Below, piece by piece: positions 42,991 to 52,648 of a stretch of DNA of 64,000 bases. The translations under genes were made by a program, and so were the position numbers. The notes below the pieces were generated by a model, which saw nothing but the letters and a program-made list of their open reading frames with translations, made no database searches and was not told the DNA's origin. The first letter of the stretch is position 1; each line of letters starts with the position of its first letter. Where the stretch lies: contig JAEYRV010000010.1 of the NCBI GenBank assembly GCA_023435305.1, forward strand, positions 75,642-139,641. Direction: 5' to 3'. The DNA comes from Bacillota bacterium (GTDB lineage Bacteria > Bacillota > Clostridia > Acetivibrionales > DTU013).

Positions 42991-43833
42991 TTATTTCTTA
43001 ATGACCGGGATCCATATTTCGCTCTTGTATTCAGGCGAGCTCATATCACCGTTTGAGTACCACTCCAATTCCGGTGCTTCTGCGTGCTCATAACCGGATG
43101 TCGGAAACCATTCGGAAAAGATTCTCCCCCATACATCTGCCATCGCATTGGGCAGAGGGCCGGTTATTTCAAATATTGCCCATGTGCGAGGCTGTATCTC
43201 AAGCCTGCTCAACCCTTCAGGACAATCCCTTTCAGTTATGGCGGCTATATAGTAGTCGGTGGTGTTGTCTTCATACATACCGGCATATACGCCCACCAGC
43301 CCATTCCCAAGCCCGGCGATCTGCCCGATGGTCTCCGGCGGCGTCTCCCGCCACATTTTCCCTACGTTCTCACCCAGGCCCTCTACATGAGAAAACCTCT
43401 GCTTTACTCCTACCACCGCAAATAAATCCTTCTTCTCGATCCTGTAATTCATCTCAACAACTCCTTTCAGAGATAAGGAGAATGTTACACGAGGATACGC
43501 CTTCAGGGATATACCTTTTTCCCTTGCTTTTGACGGCGTGATCCCATGCATCGCTATAAATGCACGGGTAAACGAATCAGGCGAATTGTAACCATACTTC
43601 AAAGCAATATCGATTATCTTTTCGTTGCCATTCTGCAGGTCAAAAGCGGCAAGGGTCAAACGTCGCCGCCTTATATACTCGGACAGCGGTACACCGATAA
43701 GAAAACCAAACATGCGCTGAAAGTGATATTGAGAGCATAACGCGACTTGTGCGATCTTCTCATATTCAATATCGCCGTCAAGATTGCTTTCAATATAATC
43801 CATCGCCATTCTCATATTTTCCAGCGTATCCAT
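42991..43833 (-). CDS. AraC family regulator with GyrI-like effector domain
   Basis: The 280-residue protein has an N-terminal AraC double helix-turn-helix (about 8-105: YEKIAQVALCSQYHFQRMFG, IDIALKYGYNSPDSFTRAF) and a C-terminal GyrI/SOUL-type ligand domain (about 125-280: YRIEKKDLFAVVGVKQRF, FEITGPLPNAM, WSNGDM-like text here EWYSNGDM). This order is typical of Rob/SoxS-like regulators in Firmicutes that bind lipophilic compounds. It is probably co-transcribed with the VOC gene. Confidence 0.94.
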   Translation of the reverse strand: MDTLENMRMAMDYIESNLDGDIEYEKIAQVALCSQYHFQRMFGFLIGVPLSEYIRRRRLTLAAFDLQNGNEKIIDIALKYGYNSPDSFTRAFIAMHGITPSKAREKGISLKAYPRVTFSLSLKGVVEMNYRIEKKDLFAVVGVKQRFSHVEGLGENVGKMWRETPPETIGQIAGLGNGLVGVYAGMYEDNTTDYYIAAITERDCPEGLSRLEIQPRTWAIFEITGPLPNAMADVWGRIFSEWFPTSGYEHAEAPELEWYSNGDMSSPEYKSEIWIPVIKK

Positions 43834-43942
43834 ATGTTTCTCCTCTCATGTTGAGTATAATACGGGTCAAGAAATGAATCCCGACAATACTTGCAAGTAT
43901 TTGCAGGCTGGAGTGTCGAATTAGACATCAAGCGAACTACTT

Positions 43943-44326
43943 CTAGTTTGCGTCCACCACTGCTACAGCCTCAATTTCAACCAAAGCATCCTTTGGCAGT
44001 CTGGCAACCTCCACACAGGACCTGGCAGGATAACCATCCTGGAAGAACTTTTCGTAAACCGCGTTCATTTTGCTGAACTCCTGCATGTTCTTAATAAAAA
44101 CCGTGGTTTTAACTATATTCTTTGCGCCAAGGCCCGCTTCCCCAAGAATGGCCAGAACATTTTTCAATGACTGCTCAGTCTGCTCCTCAATGCTGCCCGG
44201 CATTGTTCCTGTGGCCGGGTCCACCGGCAGCTGCCCCGATGTATATAACATCCCATTCACCGCGATCGCCTGCGAATATGGGCCGATAGCCGCGGGGGCT
44301 TTATCTGTAACAATTACACTCTTCAT
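43943..44326 (-). CDS. ridA: RidA family reactive-intermediate deaminase
   Basis: The 127-residue protein has the full RidA (YjgF/YER057c) pattern: APAAIGPYSQAIAVNGMLYTSGQLPVD-type start, QTEQSLKNVLAILGEAGL, NIVKTTVFIKNM, and the catalytic Arg in YPARSCVEVARLPKDALVEIEA. RidA hydrolyses reactive enamine/imine intermediates made by PLP-dependent dehydratases. Length and motifs are canonical. It appears monocistronic. Confidence 0.96.
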   Translation of the reverse strand: MKSVIVTDKAPAAIGPYSQAIAVNGMLYTSGQLPVDPATGTMPGSIEEQTEQSLKNVLAILGEAGLGAKNIVKTTVFIKNMQEFSKMNAVYEKFFQDGYPARSCVEVARLPKDALVEIEAVAVVDAN

Positions 44327-44541
44327 AATTTACCTCCGTAAATGTTAATATCTTATACTTTACTATATTATACCTTTTTTTTAGTTGCCATTGACTTTTA
44401 TTACATAATATCACGATTAACAAAATACAGTAACTCAGTTTTACACAACCACAGCGGTAAGCTGTCTGGCACAACAAAACAAAATCTGGTAAAATAGAAG
44501 TTGATGCAAATGAATCAACTACAAGATAAGCAGGTGAAACC

Positions 44542-46770
44542 GTGGTAATACTATCTTCAGAAAAATTAAAGATCCTATGTGCCCTCTGTATCCTTGCCGC
44601 TGCTATTACTGGGTTAGTAGTATATTATGACAAGGTCAGTTCAAATGAATACAAGGACGCGAATCCTGTTAGCAGCACCGTATCTGTTGATGAAACCACG
44701 CCTGCTGCCGAAACCACGCCTGAAACCCCTTCGCCTGCAGACGAAAAACAAAATCCGACAGAAAAAGTCATTATCAACATCTGCTCGGTGGATCGATTGC
44801 TTGATGAAATCGTCGAAAAATATGCCAGTGAGCATTGGAATTTTCCTTATAAGATCAACTATGTATCAGATGAACTGGTCTACAGCACCGAGGAACTTGT
44901 CCGAATAACGAATGACAAGCTCCGCGACGGCGCTGCTGTGGACTTATACTGTGTTCCCGCAGTATATACCCAGTATTATGTCAAGGGAGAGTATTCAGGC
45001 TATGCATGCCCATATGAAGAGCTTGGCATCGATATAGACGCCGCTTTGAAAAAGGCGGATATCCCACAGTATGCCATCGAGGACGGAAAGAATGCCGACG
45101 GCAAAATCATTGCACTTCCCTATTTAGGTGATGTACAGGTATTTGTGTATCGCCGCTCTGTTGCCAGGGAGGTTTGGGAAACGGATGATCCGGACAAAAT
45201 AGCCGAAATGATTGGCGGAGGAACAAGAAAGTGGGATAAATTCATCGAGGCTGCCCGAGCCCTTAAAAAGCATGGATACTATATCACGCAGGGGAATGTC
45301 AACATACCGGGTTTGATCGACACAGGCATCCCTGATACAGACCCGGAAGTATATATAAATGGTTCTGTGACTCCAAAGTGGGATGAATACATGGAGCTCT
45401 CAAAAACACTTTTGAGCAATGGCTTCATAATGAAAACCGGTCCGGTAGAAGAGGATTGGTTTATAGAACCGGAGGGCAATGGCAGTAAAGCATTCGGTTA
45501 TTTCATGCTGACCGACTATTATGACAGCAGACTTTATTTTTCTGACGACGGCGACTGGGCTGTATGCACACCGCCTTTTAAAACCATTTCGAATTACAGT
45601 ACGGGGATCCTGGTCAACAAGAACTCGCCGAACAAGGATCTGTTAGGCCCCCTGATCGAATGGATCACCCTTGACTGCTCCGAGACCGGACTTCAATACA
45701 AGCTGGCCAGCGGTACTTTTGAGGATATCGGGAAATCATCTGTTGTCTCCGGAACAGTTCTGAAAAGTGTTGACAGCAGCCGCGATATTTTGGGAGGCCA
45801 GAATATCAACCCGATCGTATATGACATCCTGCAGACGCCTGATGGAAGGCATAATGAATATTATTACGGCGAAGTTCCCCTGGTCCATTTTCTAAATGAA
45901 ACAGATGCATATATCAGAGGTGATGCAGACAAAGACACTGCTATCGCGAACTTCGTCGAAAAAGCAGGGCTGTCAAGGCCGGTACTGGATCCTGCTCTCG
46001 ATGGAAATATTGTCTGGAAGGATGAAAATTTCGAACGGGCTGTGCGGAATATCCTTAAAAAACCGCATAACAGCATCAAGAAAAGTGATGTGTATGGTAT
46101 CACCCAACTGAATATAAGAGGGCGAGATATTGAAAGCATAGAAGATATCGTGCATTTCATGAATTTAAAGTATTTGGATTGCTCAGCAAACAAAATTGCC
46201 GATATCAGCAGCTTTAAATCATTATCCGGTTTGGAAGCTCTTGACCTGAGCAGCAATCAGGTCAGTGATATCAGCGTTTTAAGCGGTCTGACAAGCCTGA
46301 AGGAGCTGAACCTGAGCGTCAACCCGATCACTGATATCAGCAGCCTCCGAGAATCAACGAATCTAAAGGAACTGTATATTATCGAAAATGAGGTCAGCGA
46401 TATCTCCTACCTAAGCGGTCTGACAGAGTTGGAGAAATTGGAGATAGCCACAAGCGATGTCAGTGATATAAGCGCCATTGGCGGCATGAAAAAGTTGACC
46501 CTGCTCAATCTGTGGGGCAACAAAATTACAGATATAAGCAGTCTGAATGGACTGACGAACCTGGAAGATCTGTACCTGGGAAACAACAATATCTCTGATA
46601 TCACAGCCCTTGGTGAACTGACAAACCTGAAAACACTTGGTATGGAACAAAACCCAATCAGTGATATAAGCAGCCTGAAAAAACTGAAGAAACTAGAAAC
46701 CCTGTTCTTAGAAGGAGATAATATTACTGACAAGTCGCCTGTATCTCATGTTAAGGATGTGTATTGGTGA
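44542..46770 (+). CDS. Membrane-anchored solute-binding protein with long leucine-rich repeat region
   Basis: The start is a GTG at 44542 after AGCAGGTG. The 742-residue protein has an N-terminal helix (ILCALCILAAAITGLVVYY), a short Thr/Pro linker (ETTPAAETTPETPSPADE), a family-1-type solute-binding domain (about 70-490, VDLYCVPAVYTQYYVKG, VFVYRRSVAREVWETDDPD, SPNKDLLGPLIEWITLD) and about ten leucine-rich repeats (about 530-735) of 22 residues with the consensus LEALDLSSNQVSDISVLSGL. It ends in DKSPVSHVKDVYW like the paralogue at 37987. No ABC permease or ATPase is near. Its last 25 bases overlap the end of the convergent WYL gene. Confidence 0.88.
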   Translation: MVILSSEKLKILCALCILAAAITGLVVYYDKVSSNEYKDANPVSSTVSVDETTPAAETTPETPSPADEKQNPTEKVIINICSVDRLLDEIVEKYASEHWNFPYKINYVSDELVYSTEELVRITNDKLRDGAAVDLYCVPAVYTQYYVKGEYSGYACPYEELGIDIDAALKKADIPQYAIEDGKNADGKIIALPYLGDVQVFVYRRSVAREVWETDDPDKIAEMIGGGTRKWDKFIEAARALKKHGYYITQGNVNIPGLIDTGIPDTDPEVYINGSVTPKWDEYMELSKTLLSNGFIMKTGPVEEDWFIEPEGNGSKAFGYFMLTDYYDSRLYFSDDGDWAVCTPPFKTISNYSTGILVNKNSPNKDLLGPLIEWITLDCSETGLQYKLASGTFEDIGKSSVVSGTVLKSVDSSRDILGGQNINPIVYDILQTPDGRHNEYYYGEVPLVHFLNETDAYIRGDADKDTAIANFVEKAGLSRPVLDPALDGNIVWKDENFERAVRNILKKPHNSIKKSDVYGITQLNIRGRDIESIEDIVHFMNLKYLDCSANKIADISSFKSLSGLEALDLSSNQVSDISVLSGLTSLKELNLSVNPITDISSLRESTNLKELYIIENEVSDISYLSGLTELEKLEIATSDVSDISAIGGMKKLTLLNLWGNKITDISSLNGLTNLEDLYLGNNNISDITALGELTNLKTLGMEQNPISDISSLKKLKKLETLFLEGDNITDKSPVSHVKDVYW

Positions 46771-47666
46771 AGCAGCGCCTTCGCTTCGGCCTGCATTTTT
46801 TCCCGTACATGTAGCGGTTCCAGAACCTCAACATCCTTACCGAAGCTGAATAATAGTTGATACAGCCAGGCATCATCAGGATAATGGGTCTGCACAAGTA
46901 TATGGCCCTCATTGTAGCTGATATCTGTATCAGGGAAGTAATCTTCGAGCCGCCCTGCCGCATTCAGAGTGAATTTTAGCTTTAAGGCGATTAATTTATC
47001 CTGCAAATCAGCAAACGGTTCTTCTATTATTACAGCTCTTGGCGTAAAAACTTCCTCCAGCACTCTCAACTGCTTTATCCTTATTACTTTAAAATACCTG
47101 AAGCCATTTCTCCCCATGCAATATCCGTACAGGTACCATGCGTAACCCTTCATTACCAGCTGATAAGGTTCCAGACATCGGCAGGTGCTATTGCCCTTCT
47201 GGTCCAGATATTCTATTTCGATCAGCCTGTGATTAGTAATTGCATCCAATAATATAGATAGTCTTTCCTGTATACCATACTGTGGCAGCCATGGCATAAA
47301 ATCAATACGAATGCTTTGTATATCAGCGCCAACAGGATCATTTTTACTGATAACATTCATTCTATCCTTTATGTCATTAAAGCCGATTTGGCCAAATAGC
47401 TTCTCCAGGCCGCCGAGCAAATCTATCAGCAGTTTCATTTCATCCTTTTTAAGAAAAGTCTTGTCCAGCGTATAGTTATCCATTAAGCTATAGCCACCGC
47501 CGGGCCCTATTGCAGATAAAACAGGTATCCCGGCAACACTAAGAATATCAATGTCTCTTTGGATCGTCTTGACCGATACATTAAACCGGCTCGCCAATAC
47601 CTTTCCAGTAATATGTCTCTCATGCAGCAAGATCATGAGTATTCCTACCAAACGCTCCAGCTTCAT
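46746..47666 (-). CDS. HTH-WYL domain transcriptional regulator (YafY-like)
   Basis: The ATG at 47666 follows GGAGGGAACC. The 306-residue protein has an N-terminal HTH (MKLERLVGILMILLHERH, VKTIQRDIDILSVAGIPV), a WYL domain (about 135-210: ITNHRLIEIEYLDQKGN, KGYAWYLYGYCMGRNGFRYF) and a C-terminal WCX domain (HILVQTHYPDDAWLYQLLFSFG). It is divergent from the PNPOx-like gene at 47813, a common pairing, and probably controls it. Its 3' end overlaps the convergent LRR gene by 25 bases. Confidence 0.94.
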   Translation of the reverse strand: MKLERLVGILMILLHERHITGKVLASRFNVSVKTIQRDIDILSVAGIPVLSAIGPGGGYSLMDNYTLDKTFLKKDEMKLLIDLLGGLEKLFGQIGFNDIKDRMNVISKNDPVGADIQSIRIDFMPWLPQYGIQERLSILLDAITNHRLIEIEYLDQKGNSTCRCLEPYQLVMKGYAWYLYGYCMGRNGFRYFKVIRIKQLRVLEEVFTPRAVIIEEPFADLQDKLIALKLKFTLNAAGRLEDYFPDTDISYNEGHILVQTHYPDDAWLYQLLFSFGKDVEVLEPLHVREKMQAEAKALLHQYTSLT

Positions 47667-47812
47667 GGTTCCCTCCATAAGCTTAATATCCAATGCATTC
47701 CACACTATTACCATTATTTTAACATAAAAATATCCATGACATACAGTTGTCGCTTATTCTATGTTACCCTTTTCTTATATTAATGGAATATAAATCAGGA
47801 GGGGCCTATATC

Positions 47813-48268
47813 ATGAACAATTTTGAACTGGAAACAAAAAAATTCGAAGAGTTTTTGACTAATCACCCTGTCTGGATCATTGCGTCAGGATCACATAATG
47901 AAATCACTGCGAGCAGTGTATCCGTTATAAATCGAGGAAGCAAAATCTACTTTCAGACGGGTTATGATTTTGAAAAAACAAAGCATATCACTGAAAACCC
48001 AAACATTGCTCTTTGCTGCGCGAATTATTCGGTTAAGGGTAAAGCAAGAATTCTGGGCTCTACTACCTCTGATGAAAATGCTGAAATCATGAAACAGTAT
48101 CAGAAAGTCCATCCCGATTCTTACAGACGTTATTCCGGCAGGAACAAATCCTGTCTGATAGAGATTGATCCGGTGAGCATTAAAGTTTGGGATTATATTG
48201 ATGGCGAACCCTATATCACTAATGTTAACCTTACTCTTGAGACTGCTGAATGTAAAAGATATATCTAA
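47813..48268 (+). CDS. Pyridoxamine-5'-phosphate-oxidase-fold (FMN-binding split barrel) protein
   Basis: The ATG at 47813 follows TCAGGAGGGG. The 151-residue protein has the split-barrel pattern: FEEFLTNHPVWIIASGS, IYFQTGYDFEKTKHITENPNIALC, GKARILGSTTSDENAEI, IEIDPVSIKVWDYIDG. Such proteins bind FMN or F420 or act in stress responses; true PdxH activity is unlikely. It is divergent from the WYL regulator and likely under its control. Confidence 0.9.
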   Translation: MNNFELETKKFEEFLTNHPVWIIASGSHNEITASSVSVINRGSKIYFQTGYDFEKTKHITENPNIALCCANYSVKGKARILGSTTSDENAEIMKQYQKVHPDSYRRYSGRNKSCLIEIDPVSIKVWDYIDGEPYITNVNLTLETAECKRYI

Positions 48269-48345
48269 GAGATGATTCTATGGCAAATTACCCGTGGAGC
48301 AGGTCTACACTTGTTTATGTATAGCCAACTTCATAAAATCCTGCA

Positions 48346-49005
48346 TTATTTTATTCGATCCATAATGTCCTGATATGTCATTATTCTCTTCTCTGTTGAA
48401 TAATCTGACATATCGTCATCATATACAGTGATATCAAGCGTAATATCCTCATTGTCTGCTGTGATATCTGTTATCTGTCTTTTATCATCATTTTCACTTA
48501 TAAGAAAGGAAAGCCTTTTATCGATTGTGTCATAAACATATAAATCTCCGCCACGGCTGACTGTCCCATATGCATAACCCACTATAGCCAGCAGGTACCT
48601 GTCATCAAGCCAGAATAACTTTTTGGGCGAATATTCATCGGGGATGTCAGTTGATGTTACAGCATTTTCATCAAGTCTATTAGATGCATCATATATATGT
48701 ACTTCACCAATCGTTTCAAATTCAAAGGGCGAAATGTAGGCCAGCTTTTTCCTGTTCGGCGAGATACAAGGCTGAGAAGGATTCTTATCCCGGCCGCAAA
48801 GGATCCTTACCTGATCGCCTGATATTAATAAGATAGATGGCGGCTGCGGCACATCTCCATCTTCTTCATTAATAATTGTATCGCCGTAAATGACCGTCTC
48901 CCCCAGTATAAGATCAGGCCCTATAAGTACATCCTTATCTTTTTCAGTACAGCCTGCAAACATGATAGTTGATAAAAGCAGTACCGCCAATATGAACCTT
49001 CTCAT
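48346..49005 (-). CDS. Putative lipoprotein, unknown function
   Basis: The ATG at 49005 follows TTGGAGGTG. The 219-residue protein has a lipoprotein signal (RRFILAVLLLSTIMFAGCTE, Cys at about 20). The mature part looks like a short beta-propeller fragment (PCISPNRKKLAYISPFEFE, DDRYLLAIVGYAYGT), as in WD40-like TolB proteins. It has no enzymatic motif. RDD lies upstream on the same strand. Confidence 0.8.
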   Translation of the reverse strand: MRRFILAVLLLSTIMFAGCTEKDKDVLIGPDLILGETVIYGDTIINEEDGDVPQPPSILLISGDQVRILCGRDKNPSQPCISPNRKKLAYISPFEFETIGEVHIYDASNRLDENAVTSTDIPDEYSPKKLFWLDDRYLLAIVGYAYGTVSRGGDLYVYDTIDKRLSFLISENDDKRQITDITADNEDITLDITVYDDDMSDYSTEKRIMTYQDIMDRIK

Positions 49006-49117
49006 AACAAGCACCTCCAAAAATAGATGAAAATCTCATTTTTGCCGCCCGTTATGGAGATTGACGAACGCTATATTATTTTGTTCCCACTTGCAGTACA
49101 CCTTTTACCTTGGCCTT

Positions 49118-49537
49118 CTATTTTACGAGACATACGATCGTCTTAGCAATTTTATCTCCAAATCGCTGATTTATAGGCGATTTGTGCATGAAAACGACAC
49201 CTACCAAATTAATAAGTATGCCATCGATCATTCTTGCGATGTTTCTAATAAAAGACTTCTTTAACGTTATTTTGCCGCCGTCCAGATCATATACTCTGAT
49301 GCCTACGATAAGCTTTCCCAATGTATAGCCAAGGATGCCTTCCAGCAACATAAAGTACAAAAAGATAACTACTAAAAACACCCCGCAGATGGGATCAAAT
49401 ATGATCCACAGATGATCCTGGGGCTGCATTAACCAGACCCCCTTCACCAGGTATGTAACCGGGAAAAAGATCATACAGAGGAATAGAAAATCTAGTGCTA
49501 TTGCTACACCCCTTCTAAGAATGCTTGCATACTTCAT
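49118..49537 (-). CDS. RDD family membrane protein
   Basis: The 139-residue protein has the RDD layout: RRGVAIALDFLFLCMIFF (the R and D of the name), a second helix (GVFLVVIFLYFMLLEGILGYTLGKLIVGIRV), then FIRNIARMIDGILINLVGVVFM and RFGDKIAKTIV. RDD proteins are small integral membrane proteins of unclear function, some implicated in Na+/H+ exchange. It is separated from the lipoprotein gene by about 110 bases on the same strand. Confidence 0.92.
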   Translation of the reverse strand: MKYASILRRGVAIALDFLFLCMIFFPVTYLVKGVWLMQPQDHLWIIFDPICGVFLVVIFLYFMLLEGILGYTLGKLIVGIRVYDLDGGKITLKKSFIRNIARMIDGILINLVGVVFMHKSPINQRFGDKIAKTIVCLVK

Positions 49538-49731
49538 ATGACTCCCCTCAACTTATCAAACCTTTTTTTATTGTTCAGATTTATTGCGGAATGCTCCAGT
49601 TGCTTGCGCTGTTCTCCCTTGCAGAAATATCAGCTACCAATATTATAGCGCTCATCGAACTGGTTGATGACCCTTTTAAATCCAGAATCCAACATCAGCC
49701 AAACAGTGAACCGAGACTGCCTAATTGGTAA

Positions 49732-51705
49732 TTACGCACCGCACATATTTCTCCAACCCTCATAAATCATTACCATTGCTAAAGTATCAAGTTCACAATA
49801 TTTCAACAGCGCATTGCTGATTTCTGCACGTTCGTAATCCGACATCTCTTCAAACTGCATCCTTGCATAAGCTGTCAGCGCCGCGCCACCATCACGCAAT
49901 TCGTCGCTTTCACTAAGCAACTCAAAGTCTTTATCAGAAACATCCAAAAACATCCTGGGTAAAAGCTTATATGGGTCCTTGACCTTTCCGCCCTCATACT
50001 CGATCCATTTCCAGTCCTTATAATTCAGGCTCTTTATTCCGCCATTCGCACCATAAATGGGTCTTGAATATTTATTCTGTAAAAAGGCCGAGCTGTTGAT
50101 AATTGCAGGCAAAACCTGCTTGATTGAATTCGAGCCCTTCGTCGCCGGATTATAATAATATCTTTTAACAAGCTCACACATATCGATCATGTTCCGTTTT
50201 CCCACCCATTTATCATAACCAGTAATAGATTGTGTTATTGTTTTGATGAAATCACACAGTTCGACCCTATCGGGGATATCCTGCCTGTCCTCCATTAACT
50301 GGCGATAAATCAGGCATAGAAATGTATTCTCATGGGCCGCATACCGAAAAATGCTGCCTTCATCCTGCTTAAGCTCCCTGTAAAGCTCCCTGACAAATTC
50401 ATAATTGGGGAAGACTCCAGGCTGGGTGTTCAAGTATTGCCCGTAATGCTCAATTGTTCCGTCCTTGTAGACCACGTGATGGGAAAACTGAAAGGCTATT
50501 CCCTCATAAGGACGTCTTCCCCTGTTAAAAGGAATGGCAGTCATAGTTGTCTCAAAATCGATAAAATGGAGAGGATAAACCCATTGGCTCATTTCCCTGG
50601 ACAAGTTCTCATGATCGATCCATTCTCTCAGATCATTGTTTTGTGCCTTCTCAACCTGCAGCCATTGACGCTGACTGACGGAAATGCCGGGTCTGTCATC
50701 GCGGCAGGGAGAGATGTCATGAATGGTAATAGTATCAAGTTTTATCCTGCCGCTATTTATAAAGATATCTTTATTACGAAAATTCCAGATATCCATGACG
50801 TTAGGTTCGTTAAAATCGCTGTCCGACCACCCTAGCGAAGCCTTCCAGCATTCTTCAAAACCGATCTTCAGTCCTTGCTGCTTTTCCTTCTCATTCGTAC
50901 AGAACTCACATGTTTTACATTTTGATGATATAACCGGACGAATTTTTACATCCCATTTATAAGCATCTGCATATATGTTTATCATTTCAGCAAAGCTGTA
51001 CATATTGTTATCAACTTTATAGAGCATATTGTCAATAATATAGCAGCATTCATCTGTATTGATAACGGACAGGATCCTGTTGGAAACATCCGAATTCGAA
51101 AGCGTTGGATCAACCTTTATCTTTTTTCTGCCGTCATGATCCCTGACTATCTTAAACTTCTGATTAAGTCCATCTGTTGGGCATACCGTGTTTTTGTCAG
51201 CAAGCATGAGGTTCGCTGAAATGGAATGCCCTGGCAGGGCATTGCTTATAACGTATTTCTGGAAAGCCAAATCATAAAGATAAGGTTTCCACATCGCCCT
51301 AATACTTCCATCTCTTTCATTAATGAAGCTGTCAGAATTCCTGGAAAAAGACTTTGCTTTAACTTCAATCAGCTCTATATGCGACTTATTCTTAATTAAT
51401 ATATCAGCACGAACGAATAAATTCTTATAGCGGAAAGCAGCCTCATATATTATAACTTGATCTCTTTTTATTAATTCATCAGTTTGGAGCAATGAATTCT
51501 CATAATTTAATGTATCTATTTGATAACCACCGGGAATATAGCATTTAGCCAGTTCTCCGACCTGGAACCCACCTTCGGCAAGTGAAAGAAGAAATTGATC
51601 CTCAAGGTTATGATCTGCATATTCGGTCTTATTTGAATAATAGAGTTTTGTAGGACAATCCATGGCCATTTTAAAGAGAGATTTTGTCAGATATCTTTCC
51701 AGCAT
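49732..51705 (-). CDS. DUF2779 protein with PD-(D/E)xK and RNase H-like exonuclease domains
   Basis: The ATG at 51705 follows GGAGG with a 10-base spacer. The 657-residue protein begins with LTKSLFKMAMDCPTKLYY, a RecB/Cas4-like entry motif. It has the nuclease core RADILIKNKSHIELIEVKAKS (PD-(D/E)xK: D and ExK) at about 100-120, then a Cys cluster CKTCEFC at about 265, which with other Cys could hold an iron-sulfur cluster. It continues with a DUF2779 domain starting LHFIDFETTMTAI (DxE as in DnaQ-type exonucleases) and later CDFIKTITQSI and ELDTLAMVMIYEGW. The function is unproven; the family occurs with mobile elements and defence genes. A GIY-YIG gene lies 100 bases upstream on the same strand. 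Confidence 0.85.
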   Translation of the reverse strand: MLERYLTKSLFKMAMDCPTKLYYSNKTEYADHNLEDQFLLSLAEGGFQVGELAKCYIPGGYQIDTLNYENSLLQTDELIKRDQVIIYEAAFRYKNLFVRADILIKNKSHIELIEVKAKSFSRNSDSFINERDGSIRAMWKPYLYDLAFQKYVISNALPGHSISANLMLADKNTVCPTDGLNQKFKIVRDHDGRKKIKVDPTLSNSDVSNRILSVINTDECCYIIDNMLYKVDNNMYSFAEMINIYADAYKWDVKIRPVISSKCKTCEFCTNEKEKQQGLKIGFEECWKASLGWSDSDFNEPNVMDIWNFRNKDIFINSGRIKLDTITIHDISPCRDDRPGISVSQRQWLQVEKAQNNDLREWIDHENLSREMSQWVYPLHFIDFETTMTAIPFNRGRRPYEGIAFQFSHHVVYKDGTIEHYGQYLNTQPGVFPNYEFVRELYRELKQDEGSIFRYAAHENTFLCLIYRQLMEDRQDIPDRVELCDFIKTITQSITGYDKWVGKRNMIDMCELVKRYYYNPATKGSNSIKQVLPAIINSSAFLQNKYSRPIYGANGGIKSLNYKDWKWIEYEGGKVKDPYKLLPRMFLDVSDKDFELLSESDELRDGGAALTAYARMQFEEMSDYERAEISNALLKYCELDTLAMVMIYEGWRNMCGA

Positions 51706-51805
51706 TCCTATATAACCTCCATTTGCCCCGGTATTCCTAGTACCTACAATTCTACAAATTAATTTCCATTCAAGGAAAATCAAAGCAAGAAACAATCATC
51801 CACTT

Positions 51806-52597
51806 TCAAAGAATATACCTAAAGACCAATCTTGACCCATTACCTTTCGGCGGTTCTTCAATTATTTCATACTTATATTCCACATCTAGCGTTCTCATCG
51901 CTGAGCACACTGTCGGGAAAGCATTGTCCATATTCATTCTCTTATGAATATCTCCCGATCGTACCACAAGCTCCTTTTTACCTTGTGTTTTCGCAGTGTC
52001 AATTTCTTTCTGTATGAATTTTCTTACTTCAGTTATTGAAGGGTTCTTTGAATTATTTTGATGCATAATATTACCAGTCATCATTGGAGAGACTGTGTGA
52101 CTCCTAGTAGTTTTAACATAATCACTTGCTGATTCTGGAATCGAAGTATTGTACTGAGGTTTGTAGTGTTTTATAAGCTCACTTTCAACTTGATTATACC
52201 CATTAGTTATATGAAAATAAACAGACACTCTTTGACCTGCTTTTACAGAGTTAAGTACCAGCTTATTAATCTTACAGTTCGTTGACTGTCCACCAACATA
52301 ACAGTTTTTTGGTGATATATTGCCATAGCCCATATTAAATCTCTTTGCAAAATCAGATGCCTGGCCGATATAAACAAGTTTGTCATCGATAAAAAACGTA
52401 TATACACCTGATACCCCCGACCACTTAGGATTTATTGAAAATCTGCAAAATGTTCCTGAGCCGTGTCTATTAAGCGCAAATGAATCCCTTTTGTCGTATT
52501 GTCCTTGTGGTGAATACTCCAAAATCCTGCCATATCTATCCACCACAGGCTTGATATCCTGGACATACTCAAAATCGTAACCCAATAGTTTTTTCAT
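51806..52597 (-). CDS. GIY-YIG nuclease domain protein
   Basis: The 263-residue protein (ATG at 52597, GAGGT site) has a central GIY-YIG domain: SGVYTFFIDDKLVYIGQASD (GVY and YIG), AKRFNMGYGNIS with the catalytic Arg, and a later Glu in YNQVESELIKHYKPQYN. All core catalytic residues are seen. The C-terminal 90 residues look like a winged-helix DNA-binding module (FIQKEIDTAKTQGKKELVVR to FRYIL). It probably forms a unit with the DUF2779 gene downstream. The substrate is unknown. Confidence 0.8.
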   Translation of the reverse strand: MKKLLGYDFEYVQDIKPVVDRYGRILEYSPQGQYDKRDSFALNRHGSGTFCRFSINPKWSGVSGVYTFFIDDKLVYIGQASDFAKRFNMGYGNISPKNCYVGGQSTNCKINKLVLNSVKAGQRVSVYFHITNGYNQVESELIKHYKPQYNTSIPESASDYVKTTRSHTVSPMMTGNIMHQNNSKNPSITEVRKFIQKEIDTAKTQGKKELVVRSGDIHKRMNMDNAFPTVCSAMRTLDVEYKYEIIEEPPKGNGSRLVFRYIL

Positions 52598-52648
52598 CAC
52601 CTCTTACCTCATATCATTTATCATTTTATGTAATTTCGGCAAGCCTAA

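Noticed and set aside
26054..46770. ABC sugar transporter operons
   Set aside because: The three solute-binding proteins have no permease or ATPase genes anywhere in the window and no lipobox.
47891..48112. Minus-strand ORF opposite the PNPOx gene
   Set aside because: No ribosome binding site, and the plus-strand frame has clear family motifs.
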